A stretch of 64,000 bases of DNA from Liolophura sinensis (Eukaryota; Mollusca; Polyplacophora; Chitonida; Chitonidae). Position numbers and translations under genes: made by a program. Each line of letters starts with the position of its first letter. Within the stretch, counting starts at the first letter, position 1. A model generated the notes under the pieces. It was not told the DNA's origin. It saw only the letters and a program-made list of their open reading frames with translations, and ran no database searches. Below are positions 24,201 through 35,464 of this stretch, piece after piece. Where the stretch lies: the NCBI RefSeq assembly GCF_032854445.1, contig NC_088303.1, positions 12,097,501-12,161,500 on the forward strand, written 5' to 3'.

Positions 24201-27200
24201 ACCTGACATAAATGGGAAAGTGCTTAATTCCACAGATGTGAATGTAGGGTGGGCTGCCCCAGACATAAATGGTAAAGTGCTTAATTCCACAGATGTGAAT
24301 GTAGGGTGGGCTGCACCTGACATAAATGGTAAAGTGCTTAATTCCCCGTGTGTGAATGTAGGGTTGGGCTGCCCCAGACATAAATGGTAAAGTGTTTAAT
24401 TCCCCCGTGTGTGAATGTAGGGTGGGCTGCACCTGACATAAATGGTAAAGTGCTTAATTCCCCGTGTGTGAATGTAGCGTGGGCTGCACCTGATATAAAT
24501 GGTAAAGTGCTTAATTCCTTGGATGTGAATGTAGGGTGGGCTGCACCTGACATAAATGGTAAAGTGCTTAATTCCACAGATGTGAATGTAGGGTGGGCTG
24601 CCCCAGACATAAATGATAAAGTGCTTAATTCCTTGGATGTGAATGTAGGGTGGGCTGCCCCAGACATAAATGGTAAAGTGCTTAATTCCCCGTGTGTGAA
24701 TGTAGGGTGGGCTGCCTCAGACATACATGGTAAAGTGCTTAATTCCCCATGTGTGAATGCAGGGTGGGCTGCCCCAGATATAAATGGTAAAGTGCTTAAT
24801 TCCTTGGATGTGAATGTAGGGTGGGCTGCCCCAGACATAAATGGTAAAGTGCTTAATTCCCCCGTGTGTGAATGTAGGGTGGGCTGCCCCAGACATAAAT
24901 GGTAAAGTGCTTAATTCCCCGTGTGTGAATGTAGGGTGGGCTGCACCTGACTTAAATGGTAAAGTGCTTAATTCCCCAGATGTGAATGTAGGGTGGACTG
25001 CCCCAGACATAAATGGTAAAATGCTTAATTCCCCGTGTGTGAATGTAGGGTGGGCTGCCCCAGACATAAATGGTAAAGTGCTTAATTCCCCATGTGTGAA
25101 TGTATGGTGGGCTGCCCCAGACATAAATGGTAAAGTGCTTAATTCCCCCGGTGTGTGAATGTAGGGTGGACTGCACCTGACATAAATGGTAAAGTGCTTA
25201 ATTCCCCGGATGTGAATGTAGGGTGGGCTGCCCCAGACATAAATGGTAAAGTGCTTAATTCCCCGGATGTGAATGTAGGGTGGACTGCCCCCAGACATAA
25301 ATGGTAAAGTGCTTAATTCCCCCGTGTGTGAATGTAGGGTGGGCTGCCCCAGACACAAATGGTAAAGTGCTTAATTCCCCCGTGTGTGAATGTAGGGTGG
25401 GCTGCCCCAGACATAAATGGGAAAGTGCTTAATTCCACAGATGTGAATGTAGGGTGGGCTGCCCCAGACATAAATAGTAAAGTGCTTAATTCCACAGATG
25501 TGAATGTAGGGTGGGCTACCTCAGACATAAATGATAAAGTGCTTAATTCCTTGGATGTGAATGTAGGGTGGGCTGCCCCAGACATAAATGGTAAAGTGCT
25601 TAATTCCCCGGATGTGAATGTAGGGTGGGCTGCCCCAGACATAAATGGTAAAGTGCTTAATTCCCCGTGTGTGAATGTAGGGTGGGCTGCACCTGACATA
25701 AATGGTAAAGTGCTTAATTCCTCGGATGTGAATGTAGGGTGGGCTGCCCCAGACATAAATGGTAAAGTGCTTAATTCCCCATGTGTGAATGTAGGGTGGG
25801 CTGCCCCAGACATAAATGGTAAAGTGCTTAATTCCTTGGATGTGAATGTAGGGTGGCTGCCCCAGACATAAATGGTAAAGTGCTTAATTTCTCGGATGTG
25901 AAATGTAGGGTGGGCTGCCCCAGACATAAATGGTAAAGTGTTTAATTCCCCGTGTGTGAATGTAGGGTGGGCTGCCCCAGACATAAATGGTAAAGTGCTT
26001 AAATCCCCCCTGTGTGAATGTAGGGTGGGCTGCACCTGACATAAATGGTAAAGTGCTTAATTCCCCGCGTGTGAATGTAGCGTGGGCTGCACCTGATATA
26101 AATGGTAAAGTGCTTAATTCCACAGATGTGAATGTAGGGTGGGCTGCACCTGACATAAATAGTAAAGTGCTTAATTCCACAGATGTGAATGTAGGGTGGG
26201 CTGCCTCAGACATAAATGATAAAGTGCTTAATTCCTTGGATGTGAATGTAGGGTGGGGCTGCCCCAGACATAAATGGTAAAGTGCTTAATTCCCCCGTGT
26301 GTGAATGTAGGGTGGGCTGCACCTGACATAAATGGTAAAGTGCTTAATTCCTTGGATGTGAATGTAGGGTGGGCTGCCCCAGACATAAATGGTAAAGTGC
26401 TTAATTCCACAGATGTGAATGTAGGGTGGGCTGCACCTGACATAAATGGTAAAGTGCTTAATTCCACAGATGTGAATGTAGGGTGGGCTGCCCCCAGACA
26501 TAAATGGTAAAGTGCTTAATTTCTCGGATATGAATGTAGGATGGGCTGCCCCAGACATAAATGGTAAAGTGTTTAATTCCTTGGATGTGACTGTATGATG
26601 GGCTGCCCCAGACATAAATGGTAAAGTGCTTAATTTCTCGGATGTGAATGTAGGATGGGCTGCCCCAGACATAAATGGTAAAGTGGTTTAATTTCTCGGA
26701 TGTGAATGTAGGATGGGCTGCCCAGACATAAATGATAAAGTGTTTAATTCCCCGTGTGTGAATGTAGGGTGGGCTGCCCCAGACAAAAATGGTAAAGTGC
26801 TTAATTCCCCCGTATGTGAATGTAGGGTGGGCTGCCCCCAGACAAAAATGGTAAAGTGCTTAATTTCTCGGATGTGAATGTAGGCTGGGCTGCCCCAGAC
26901 ATAAATGGTAAAGTGCTTAATTTCTCGGATGTGAATGTAGGATGGGCTGCCCCAGACATAAATGGTAAAGTGTTTAATTCCTCGTGTGTGAATGTAGGGT
27001 GGGCTGCCCCAGACATAAATGGTAAAGTGCTTAATTTCTCGGATGTGGAATGTAGGATGGGCTGCCCCAGACATAAATGGTAAAGTGCTTAATTTCTCGG
27101 ATGTGAATGTAGGATGGGCTGCCCCAGACATAAATGGTAAAGTGTTTAATTCCCCGTGTGTGAATGTAGGGTGGGCTGCCCCAGACATAAATAGTAAATT

Positions 27201-30200
27201 GCTTAATTCCCCCGTATGTGAATGTAGGGTGGGCTGCACCTGACATAAATGGTAAAGTGCTTAATTCCCTGTGTGTGAATGTAGTGTGGGGCTGCACCTG
27301 ATATAAATGGTAAAGTGCTTAATTCCACAGGTGTGAATGTAGGGTGGGCTGCACCTGACATAAATAGTAAAGTGCTTAATTCCACAGATGTGAATGTAGG
27401 GTGGGCTGCCTCAGACATAAATGATAAAGTGCTTAATTCCTTGGTTGTGAATGTAGGGTGGGCTGCCCCAGACATAAATGGTAAAGTGCTTAATTCCCCG
27501 TGTGTGAATGTAGGGTGGGCTGCCCCAGACATAAATGGTAAAGTGCTTAATTCTCCGTGTGTGAATGTAGGGTGGGCTGCACCTGACATAAATGGTAAAG
27601 TGCTTAATTCCTCGGATATGAATGTAGGGTGGGCTGCCTCAGACATACATGGTAAAGTGCTTAATTCCCCATGTGTGAATGTAGGGTGGGCTGCCCCAGA
27701 TATAAATGGTAAAGTGCTTAATTCCTTGGATGTGAATGTAGGGTGGGCTGCCCCAGACATAAATGGTAAAGTGCTTAATTCCCCCGTGTGTGAATGTAGG
27801 GTGGGCTGCCCCAGACATAAATGGTAAAGTGCTTAATTCCCCGTGTGTGAATGTAGGGTGGGCTGCCCCAGACATAAATGGTAAAGTGCTTAATTCCACA
27901 GATGTGAATGTAGGGTGGGCTGCACCTGACATAAATGGGAAAGTGCTTAATTCCACAGATGTGAATGTAGGGTGGGCTGCCTCAGACATAAATGATAAAG
28001 TGCTTAATTCCTTGGATGTGAATGTAGGGTGGGCTGCCCCAGACATAAATGGTAAAGTGCTTAATTCCCCATGTGTGAATGTAGGGTGGGCTGCCCCAGA
28101 CATAAATGGTAAAGTGCTTAATTCCCCGTGTGTGAATGTAGGGTGGGCTGCCCCAGACATAAATGGTAAAGTGCTTAATTCCTCGGATGTGAATGTAGGG
28201 TGGGCTGCCCCAGATAAAAATGATAAAGTGCTGAATTCCCCGTGTGTGAATGTAGGGTGGGCTGCACCTGACATAAATGGTAAAGTGCTTAATTCCACAG
28301 ATGTGAATGTAGGATGGGCTGCCCCAGACATAAATGGTAAAGTGTTTAATTCCCCATGTGTGAATGTAGGGTGGGCTGCACCTGACATAAATGGTAAAGT
28401 GCTTAATTCCTTGGATGTGAATGTAGGGTGGGCTGCCCCAGACATAAATGGTAAACTGCTTAATTTCTCGGATATGAATGTAGGATGGGCTGCCCCAGAC
28501 ATAAATGGTAAAGTGTTTAATTCCTTGGATGTGACTGTATGATGGGCTGCCCCAGACATAAATGGTAAAGTGCTTAATTTCTCGGATGTGAATGTAGGAT
28601 GGGCTGCCCCAGACATAAATGGTAAAGTGTTTAATTTCTCGGATGTGAATGTAGGATGGACTGCCCCAGACATAAATGATAAAGTGTTTAATTCCCCGTG
28701 TGTGAATGTAGGGTGGGCTGCCCCAGACAAAAATGGTAAAGTGCTTAATTCCCCCGTATGTGAATGTAGGGTGGGCTGCCCCAGACATAAATGGTAAAGT
28801 GCTTAATTTCTCGGATGTGAATGTAGGCTGGGCTGCCCCAGACATAAATGGTAAAGTGCTTAATTTCTCGGATGTGAATGTAGGATGGGCTGCCCCAGAC
28901 ATAAATGGTAAAGTGTTTAATTCCTCGTGTGTGAATGTAGGGTGGGCTGCCCCAGACATAAATGGTAAAGTGCTTAATTTCTCGGATGTGAATGTAGGAT
29001 GGGCTGCCCCAGACATAAATGGTAAAGTGCTTAATTTCTCGGATGTGAATGTAGGATGGGCTGCCCCAGACATAAATGGTAAAGTGTTTAATTCCCCGTG
29101 TGTGAATGTAGGGTGGGCTGCCCCAGACATAAATAGTAAATTGCTTAATTCCCCCGTATGTGAATGTAGGGTGGGCTGCACCTGACATAATGGTAAAGTG
29201 CTTAATTCCCTGTGTGTGAATGTAGCGTGGGCTGCACCTGATATAAATGGTAAAGTGCTTAATTCCACCAGGTGTGAATGTAGGGTGGGCTGCACCTGAC
29301 ATAAATAGTAAAGTGCTTAATTCCACAGATGTGAATATAGGGTGGCCTGCCTCAGACATAAATGATAAAGTGCTTAATTCCTTGGTTGTGAATGTAGGGT
29401 GGGCTGCCCCAGACATAAATGGTAAAGTGCTTAATTCCCCGTGTGTGAATGTAGGTGGGCTGCACCTGACATAAATGGTAAAGTGCTTAATTCCCCGGAT
29501 GTGAATGTAGGGTGGGCTGCCTCAGACATACATGGTAAAGTGCTTAATTTCCCCATGTGTGAATGTAGGGTGGGCTGCCCCAGATATAAATGGTAAAGTG
29601 CTTAATTCCTTGGATGTGAATGTAGGGTGGGCTGCCCCCCAGACATAAATGGTAAAGTGCTTAATTCCCCGTGTGTGAATGTAGGGTGGGCTGCCCCAGA
29701 CATAAATGGTAAAGTGCTTAATTCCCCGTGTGTGAATGTAGGGTGGGCTGCCCAGACATAAATGGTAAAGTGCTGAATTCCTTGGATGTGAATGTAGGGT
29801 GGGCTGCACCTGACATAAATGGGAAAGTGCTTAATTCCACAGATGTGAATGTAGGGTGGGCTGCCTCAGACATAAATGATAAAGTGCTTAATCCTTGGAT
29901 GTGAATGTAGGGTGGGCTGCCCAGACATAAATGGTACAGTGCTTAATTCCCCATGTGTGAATGTAGGGTGGGCTGCCCCAGACATAAATGGTAAAGTGCT
30001 TAATTCCCCGTGTGTGAATGTAGGGTGGGCTGCCCCAGACATAAATGGTAAAGTGCTTAATTCCTCGGATGTGAATGTAGGGTGGGCTGCCCCAGATAAA
30101 AATGATAAAGTGCTTAATTCCCCCGTGTGTGAATGTAGGGTGGGCTGCACCTGACATAAATGGTAAAGTGCATAATTCCACAGATGTGAATGTAGGATGG

Positions 30201-33001
30201 GCTGCCCCAGACATAAATGGTAAAGTGCTTAATTCCCCCGTGTGTGAATGTAGGGTGGGCTGCACCTGACATAAATGGTAAATGTGCTTAATTCCACAGA
30301 TGTGAATGTAGGGTGGACTGCACCTGACATAAATAGTAAAGTGCTTAATTCCACAGATGTGAATGTAGGGTGGGCTGCCCCAGACATAAATGGTAAGTGC
30401 TGAGTTCCCTTGGTGTGAATGTAGGGTGGGCTGCCCCAGGACGTAAATAATAAAGTTCTTAATTCCCTGGGGGTGAATGTAGGGTGGGCTGCCCCAGACA
30501 TAAATGGTAAAATGCTTAGTTCCCCAAGGTGTGGGTGTAAGGTTGGCTGCCCCAGACATAAATGATAAAGTGCTGAATTCCATGGACGTGAATGTAGGGT
30601 GGGCTGCCCCAGACATAAATGATAAAGTGCTTATTCCCCCGGGTGTGAATGTAATGTGGGCTGCCCCAGACATAAATGATAAAGTGCTGAATTCCCCGCA
30701 TGTGAATGTAAGATGGTCTGCCCCAGACATAAATGGTAAAGTGCTGAATTCCTTGGGTGTGAATGTAGGGTGGGGCTGCCCAAGACATAAATAATAGAGT
30801 CCTTAATTCCCTGGATGTAAATGTAGGGTGGGCTGCCCCAGACATAAATGGTAAAGTGCTTAATTTCCCCAGATGTGAGTATAGGGTGCGGTCCCCAAGA
30901 CATAAATGGTAAAGTGCTTAATGTGAGTATAAGGTTGGCTGCTCCAGACCAGCATTATGGTGGGAGGAAACCGGGCAGAGCCCGGAGGAAACCCACAACC
31001 ATCTGCAGGTTGCTGGAGAACCTTCTCCACGTACTGCCGGAGGGTGGGCTGCCTCAGACATACATGGTAAAAGTGCTTAATTCCCCATGTGTGAATGTAG
31101 GGTGGGCTGCCCCAGATATAAATGGTAAAGTGCTTAATTTCCCCAGATGTGAGTATAGGGTGCGGTCCCCAAGACATAAATGGTAAAGTGCTTAATGTGA
31201 GTATAAGGTTGGCTGCTCCAGGCCAGCATTATGGTGGGAGGAAACCGGGCAGAGCCCGGAGGAAACCCACAACCATCTGCAGGTTGCTGGAGAACCTTCT
31301 CACGTACTGCCGGAGAGGAAGCCAACAAAAGCTGGACTTGAACTCACAGCGACCACATTGGTGAGAGACTCCTGGGTCATTACAGTTGCACTAGTGCGCT
31401 AACCAACTGAGCCACGGAGGCCCCCAGGCATAAATGGTAAAATGCTTAATTCCACGGGTGTGAATGTAGGGTGGGCTGCCCCAGACATACATGGTAAAGT
31501 GCTCAATTCCCTGGATGTGCAGTGATTAATTTTAATGTTTCAGTGCATGTTGGGCTGTCCCAAAGGTGGTGTGATTTGTATTTTTTCTCACAGCATGGGT
31601 TTCAGGGAACTTGAATGCTTTATTTGTTTGATTGTTGTTTATGTCCCGTGAACATTTTACATCTGCTGATTATATCAGAGTGATGGTGGGTCATACCACA
31701 TGTAAACACACCAGGTATATGTGTTTTGTTTTGCACAGCTGTTGTGTATATTACCTGTACTAACATTTTGCAAATTGAAGGACGATATTTCGTAGTATGT
31801 GAGGTTTCATTTAATCTATTAAAACACATTGAAAATAAATCGGAAGTGGTCATATATTCTTACAGCTTTTTGTGTTTCAGGAACAAGGACAAACAATACA
31901 GTATTTACTTAATAATTCAGGTTTAGTTAGGACATTGTGATAAAGTGATTTAACCATGGGTCCTGTCATTTAATCAGGCAGAATGGCCAGTTCTGGAATG
32001 CAGACATAGCTTATTACTGCTCCCTATCTCATCTCCGTTTGATCAAGTCAGATACTTTTCATAAAGCTATGTTTACTACCATAATCCAATAGGCAGGAAC
32101 AACAGATCTACTTGACTCAAAAGCTGATATAATATAGTGTATCCAATAAATTAATAGTTTCTTAAATGATTGACAGTAAAGATGAAACAGCTACAACAAC
32201 CTGATAAGGTAACTGCCTATGACCGATGACAAATAAAATGTGATAACTGAAGCACTTAAAGACAATTTAAGGGACAAAAATGACAGAAACAGTTGGCCCG
32301 CCACATTGTTTAGAGCCATAGTGTTTTCAGTGTAGAGAGCATTTAATTGGCGTCTTTGCAAAAATCCTGTGCCAACCTGAGCAGGAATGTATCTGACTGG
32401 ATAACGATGATGGTCTTTTTAGTTCTGGTAGGCGAAGATAGAGAAGACCTCGGATAAAGGTAGTAAACATTTGAGTGAAATAAAACATAGCGATGTACGG
32501 ATAGTGTCTGATTTGACTTATTAAAGATTCTTTGTCCAGGTTTAATCTAAATTTGAAAAGTGTTGCTTTCTTCTAGTAGGTATTATTCATGAAAACATAA
32601 TTAGTCTGGAAATCTGTCGATAAGATTGATCAGAATATGATTTTTGTGGTAAGTAGCAGAATTTTTTGCTAGGAAAGGAAATTTTCTGTAAGCTTCAAGC
32701 TGTCTCACTCTAGTTATATTGTATATGAAGATAGACACCTATAATGTACTGGCTTGTAAGTCCTGGTGTCGGGACTCAAAAGCTTAATGTTCAGATGCAA
32801 CGTTTGTATACACTAGTTACATCCATTAACTGCAACTCTACACATATAAAGGGATATTGAAATGTAATCGATGAAATAATACCAAACAACTGTTATTTGC
32901 TGTTTTAGCCCTATGGCACTGGTGAGGCACACTATGTGGACCCCAACAATAGCATCAACAACCAATCAGATGAGGTGGCAGGGCTGCCTGGAGATGCCTA
33001 A
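15213..33001 (+). CDS. Multi-pass membrane protein, unknown function (DUF7789-like?)
   Basis: Exons: 15213-15305, 16279-16438, 17195-17334, 17946-18131, 19623-19739, 20423-20509, 21860-21998, 32909-33001; all junctions are GT-AG. Exons 1-7 join cleanly in phase (about 307 residues). Exon 7 ends in phase 1, whereas the last exon (PYGTGEAHYVDP..., stop at 32999-33001) reads in phase 0, so at least one exon in the large intron is missing from this model. The protein has a short polar N-terminus, about eight hydrophobic segments (for example WVFVAVTGLGLPATLILS, IMILTLATGVVLLYSIL, LILACIIGPFIIALGIYIS, ALIVHVLLIIAMVIVF) and a polar tail. An FFYGVLKLDLQLGMS motif spans the exon 4/5 junction. The layout and this motif recall the DUF7789 membrane family, from memory only; no function can be given. 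A Pfam search would settle the family. Confidence 0.75.
16690..17060. repeat. Degenerate about 21-bp tandem repeat in intron 2
   Basis: Repeated CTTCTGTAAATTTGTCACAA with substitutions and variable spacers, about 15 copies, ending about 135 bp before exon 3 of the membrane-protein gene. Confidence 0.75.
17431..17658 (+). mobile_element. Family A SINE in intron 3
   Basis: The shortened head (GGGCCTCTGTGCTAGC) is followed by the usual body and a tail ending AAATAAATACATAAAT. It is flanked by ATATTATTCT at 17421-17430 and 17659-17668, a target-site duplication. Confidence 0.8.
18850..18873. repeat. Poly-T tract
   Basis: An uninterrupted run of more than 20 T in intron 4 of the membrane-protein gene. 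Length is probably variable or error-prone. Confidence 0.8.
20585..20660 (-). mobile_element. Family A SINE tail fragment
   Basis: GTTTTATGGTATACTCAAGA, then TATTTCACTTATACGAC and GGCCAGCATTATAG, match the SINE tail in reverse orientation; the rest is lost. Confidence 0.6.
30941..31043 (-). mobile_element. Partial family A SINE inside the satellite, copy 1
   Basis: CCAGCATTATGGTGGGAGGA through ACGTACTGCCGGAG matches the middle of the SINE in minus orientation. Both ends run straight into satellite sequence. The left junction (GGCTGCTCCAGACCAGC) is the same as in the copy at 31,225. Confidence 0.8.
31222..31425 (-). mobile_element. Family A SINE inside the satellite, copy 2
   Basis: It shares its left satellite/SINE junction and flanking units with the copy at 30,941 but extends to the intact SINE head (CTGAGCCACGGAGGCCCC near 31,425). 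The tail is missing in both copies, so one insertion was later duplicated together with surrounding 57-bp units, about 280 bp apart. Confidence 0.8.
31530..32908. other. Right end of the large intron
   Basis: AT-rich intron sequence. A possible small exon at 31881-31920 (acceptor TGTTTCAG, donor CAG then GTTTAG) would enter in phase 2 and leave in phase 0, but this does not join exon 7 directly. Confidence 0.3.
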
Positions 33002-34342
33002 CTGCAGTCTGTGGAGTTTTGTGAAAAAAATGCTTGTCTGTTTAAAAGATAGGTTATTTTTTACATAACGTGTTGTTCTTTTTTTTTTGTCAAATATCTA
33101 TCTCAAGCATACCCTAGTGCTATATAGTTATACAACTATTAAAATGTAATGCTCAAAAACTGAAGTGTGGTACGTACGCCACATATTACAAGGAGCATCA
33201 CAGTTTAGCTACAACAGTTGTAAATAAATATATTTTAAGCAATTTTTATAAAACTTTACTGTATAGTTTTAAGCATGTTGATTTGATCTAGCAATGCCAT
33301 TTGTATATTTTCACCGTCTTTTTATTGTTATGTTGAAATCCCACTCTCATGGTAAAGCAATTTAGGAGCATGCTATATGTGAAATTTTGTGTTAATTGTG
33401 AAGAGCTTAATGAGATATTCAGAATAAATCTTTAAAGAGTTCGCAAAATGAAGAAGCATTTACTTTACTGGGTTGTCATTCATCCCGCTTGAGGTGCAGT
33501 GATATCCCTTTTGCTTTTGCCACGATACATCACCTCTAAACCTTATACCCTTGGCATAAACAAAATATCAATGCAAGCATCAGTGAAGTAAAAGAATTTA
33601 TGATGCTTATATTATCAATAGCTTACGTTTCCTTCCCTTTTTCAAAGGACTAAGTTATTCTACACCTGAACATTTTAAACTTTCCTATATACTTTATGAT
33701 ACTGTGTTGTGCATAAATTTCTGTTTTTGTTGTTACAGGATTTCTCCTACATACCTGTACATGTACTATATCACATTCAGCTGTTCTTTGGGGGGTTTTT
33801 TTTCTTTGTTTTTTCTTTTTCATTAATGTGCATTTCTGTAGGAAAATTTGTATACAATATGTCCGACCTAATGACTTTATGATGCATTTTTGCTCACCTT
33901 GCAGTTGCAGAATTATAAAGTGTATGAAAAACATATACTACAAGCTGAATATTGTTTTCTACCGCCTGGCCTTGTATATTGTATAGTTTTAATCACATAG
34001 AAATATTTTCATATATACAGGTCCGAACACATGGAAAGATGGAAATATTACCGTACCTTACTGTCGCACCGTTTTTTTAAATAAAGTTATTATAGTACTT
34101 ATTTGCATTGACAACTTGTATGTCTCATAGAGTACCTGACTGTACACATAAAGTGACGCTTGCGATTTGTCGTATAGACTGGTAGAATTCTATAAAATCG
34201 AAACCTGAATTGTTATTGATTTCAAATTAGTTGAAAGGTGTACAAGTTGTATAAAATACGCCACGCCACAAATCGCTTATTCATTGTGAATGTGGCTCTA
34301 TACGCCATGGAACGCCCATTTCCAGCATGCTTTGAAAATAAA
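33002..34342 (+). other. Probable 3' UTR and flank of the membrane-protein gene
   Basis: No coding sequence after the stop. AATAAA signals occur at 33423-33428, 34080-34085 and 34337-34342. Which is used cannot be told from the sequence. Confidence 0.5.
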
Positions 34343-34539
34343 CTGTTTTTTTTTGTTTTTGTTTAAGGAGAACACTTACAAGTACAAATGCATGTGCTCT
34401 GTGTTTTATTTACCACTTGTACAACTAGTCAAGACTACATGTATACACTGCATGTTCTGCCAAACATAGAATCAGGCATGATTATAGTTATATGTACAAA
34501 TTCTCACGCTGGTTCAGAGGATTAAAACTCCTGCTGGCT

Positions 34540-34655
34540 TCGATTGTCGCGCTCTTGACCAATGAGGTTGCGTTTTCGAATCCCTCTCTGGGTCACTGTG
34601 GTTTTCTCCACGCACAAATCTGACTGTCGTCGTATAAATGTAACATTCTTATGTA
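34540..34655 (+). mobile_element. Possible degenerate tRNA-like SINE head
   Basis: TTTTCGAATCCCTCTCTGGG resembles a B-box region and CTGTCGTCGTATAAATG resembles a family A tail. The match is weak and no target-site duplication was found. Confidence 0.35.
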
Positions 34656-34983
34656 CCCTGTCAGACAACAAGCATAAAGGTAAATATCTTATTCAATCTC
34701 AGTTTTATCTTATGGATGGTGTAAAGGCATTTGTTATTGTATATACAACCCAGAGTACAGAGAATTTGACACCAAAACCCTGTGTGAAGCAGAACACTCG
34801 GGCATTCTCTCCAAGATTGTAAAATGATGGAGACGCCTTTCAGACTTACTTCTGAATTAACAACTTGTGGCGCAGACTAATGATATAAATGACATAGTAT
34901 GACAAATTACCTATTGCTTTCTGGGAGACGCTAACTTGCAAATGCCTAATGGCAAAAAAAAGGAAATTACACTGTACAGATAC

Positions 34984-35453
34984 AGATTACAGATAATCGT
35001 TAGATTGTGTACACACAGGTAAAGATTATAGATGATGGTGAAATTGTGTACATACAGGTAAAGATTATAGATGATTGTGAAATTGTGTACATACAGGTAA
35101 CGATTACAAATGATGGTGAAATTGTGTACATATAGGTAAAGATTATAGATGATGGTGAAATTGTGTACATACAGGTGAAGATTAAAGATGATGGTGAAAT
35201 TGTGTACATACAGGTAAAGATTATAGATGATGGTGAAATTGTGTACAATCAGGTAAAGATTATTGATGATGGTGAAATTGTGTACATACAGGTGAAGATT
35301 AAAGATGATGGTGAAATTGTGTACATACAGGTAAAGATTATAGATGATGGTGAAATTGTGTACATACAGGTAAAGATTATTGATGATGGTGAAATTGTGT
35401 ACATACAGGTAAAGATTATAGATGATGGTGAAATTGTGTACATACAGGTAAAG
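34984..35453. repeat. 39-bp minisatellite, about 12 copies
   Basis: Unit GATTATAGATGATGGTGAAA then TTGTGTACATACAGGTAAA. Copies are very similar, with sporadic changes. The period is a multiple of three and frames are open on both strands; the predicted peptides are pure repeats. Each unit contains ACATACAG next to GTAAAG, which resembles a back-to-back acceptor and donor. Confidence 0.93.
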
Positions 35454-35464
35454 ATTCAAGCAAC

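Larger units (their letters stand above)
24000..31530. repeat. 7.5-kb satellite, 57-bp unit, about 130 copies
   Basis: Unit: GTAAAGTGCTTAATTCCCCG, TGTGTGAATGTAGGGTGGGC, TGCCCCAGACATAAATG. Variant positions (CCCCGTGTG, CCACAGATG, CCTTGGATG, TTCTCGGATG; CCCCAGAC or CACCTGAC) recur in ordered strings, which shows that multi-unit blocks were copied. For example, GGATGTGACTGTATGATGGG occurs near 26,583 and 28,526, about 1.94 kb apart. The unit is a multiple of three and lacks stops in several frames on both strands, so very long spurious frames exist. The array fills most of the last intron of the membrane-protein gene. Units become degenerate after about 30,400. Confidence 0.95.

Noticed and set aside
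24338-29809. Very long open frames on both strands (up to about 437 codons) with GWAAPDINGKVLNS-like or SGAAHPTFT-like repeats
   Set aside because: They are translations of the 57-bp satellite, which happens to lack stops and has a period divisible by three; frames overlap each other on both strands and lie in an intron.
24000-31530. CRISPR-like array
   Set aside because: Units are contiguous and all variants of each other, with no unique spacers, in an animal genome.
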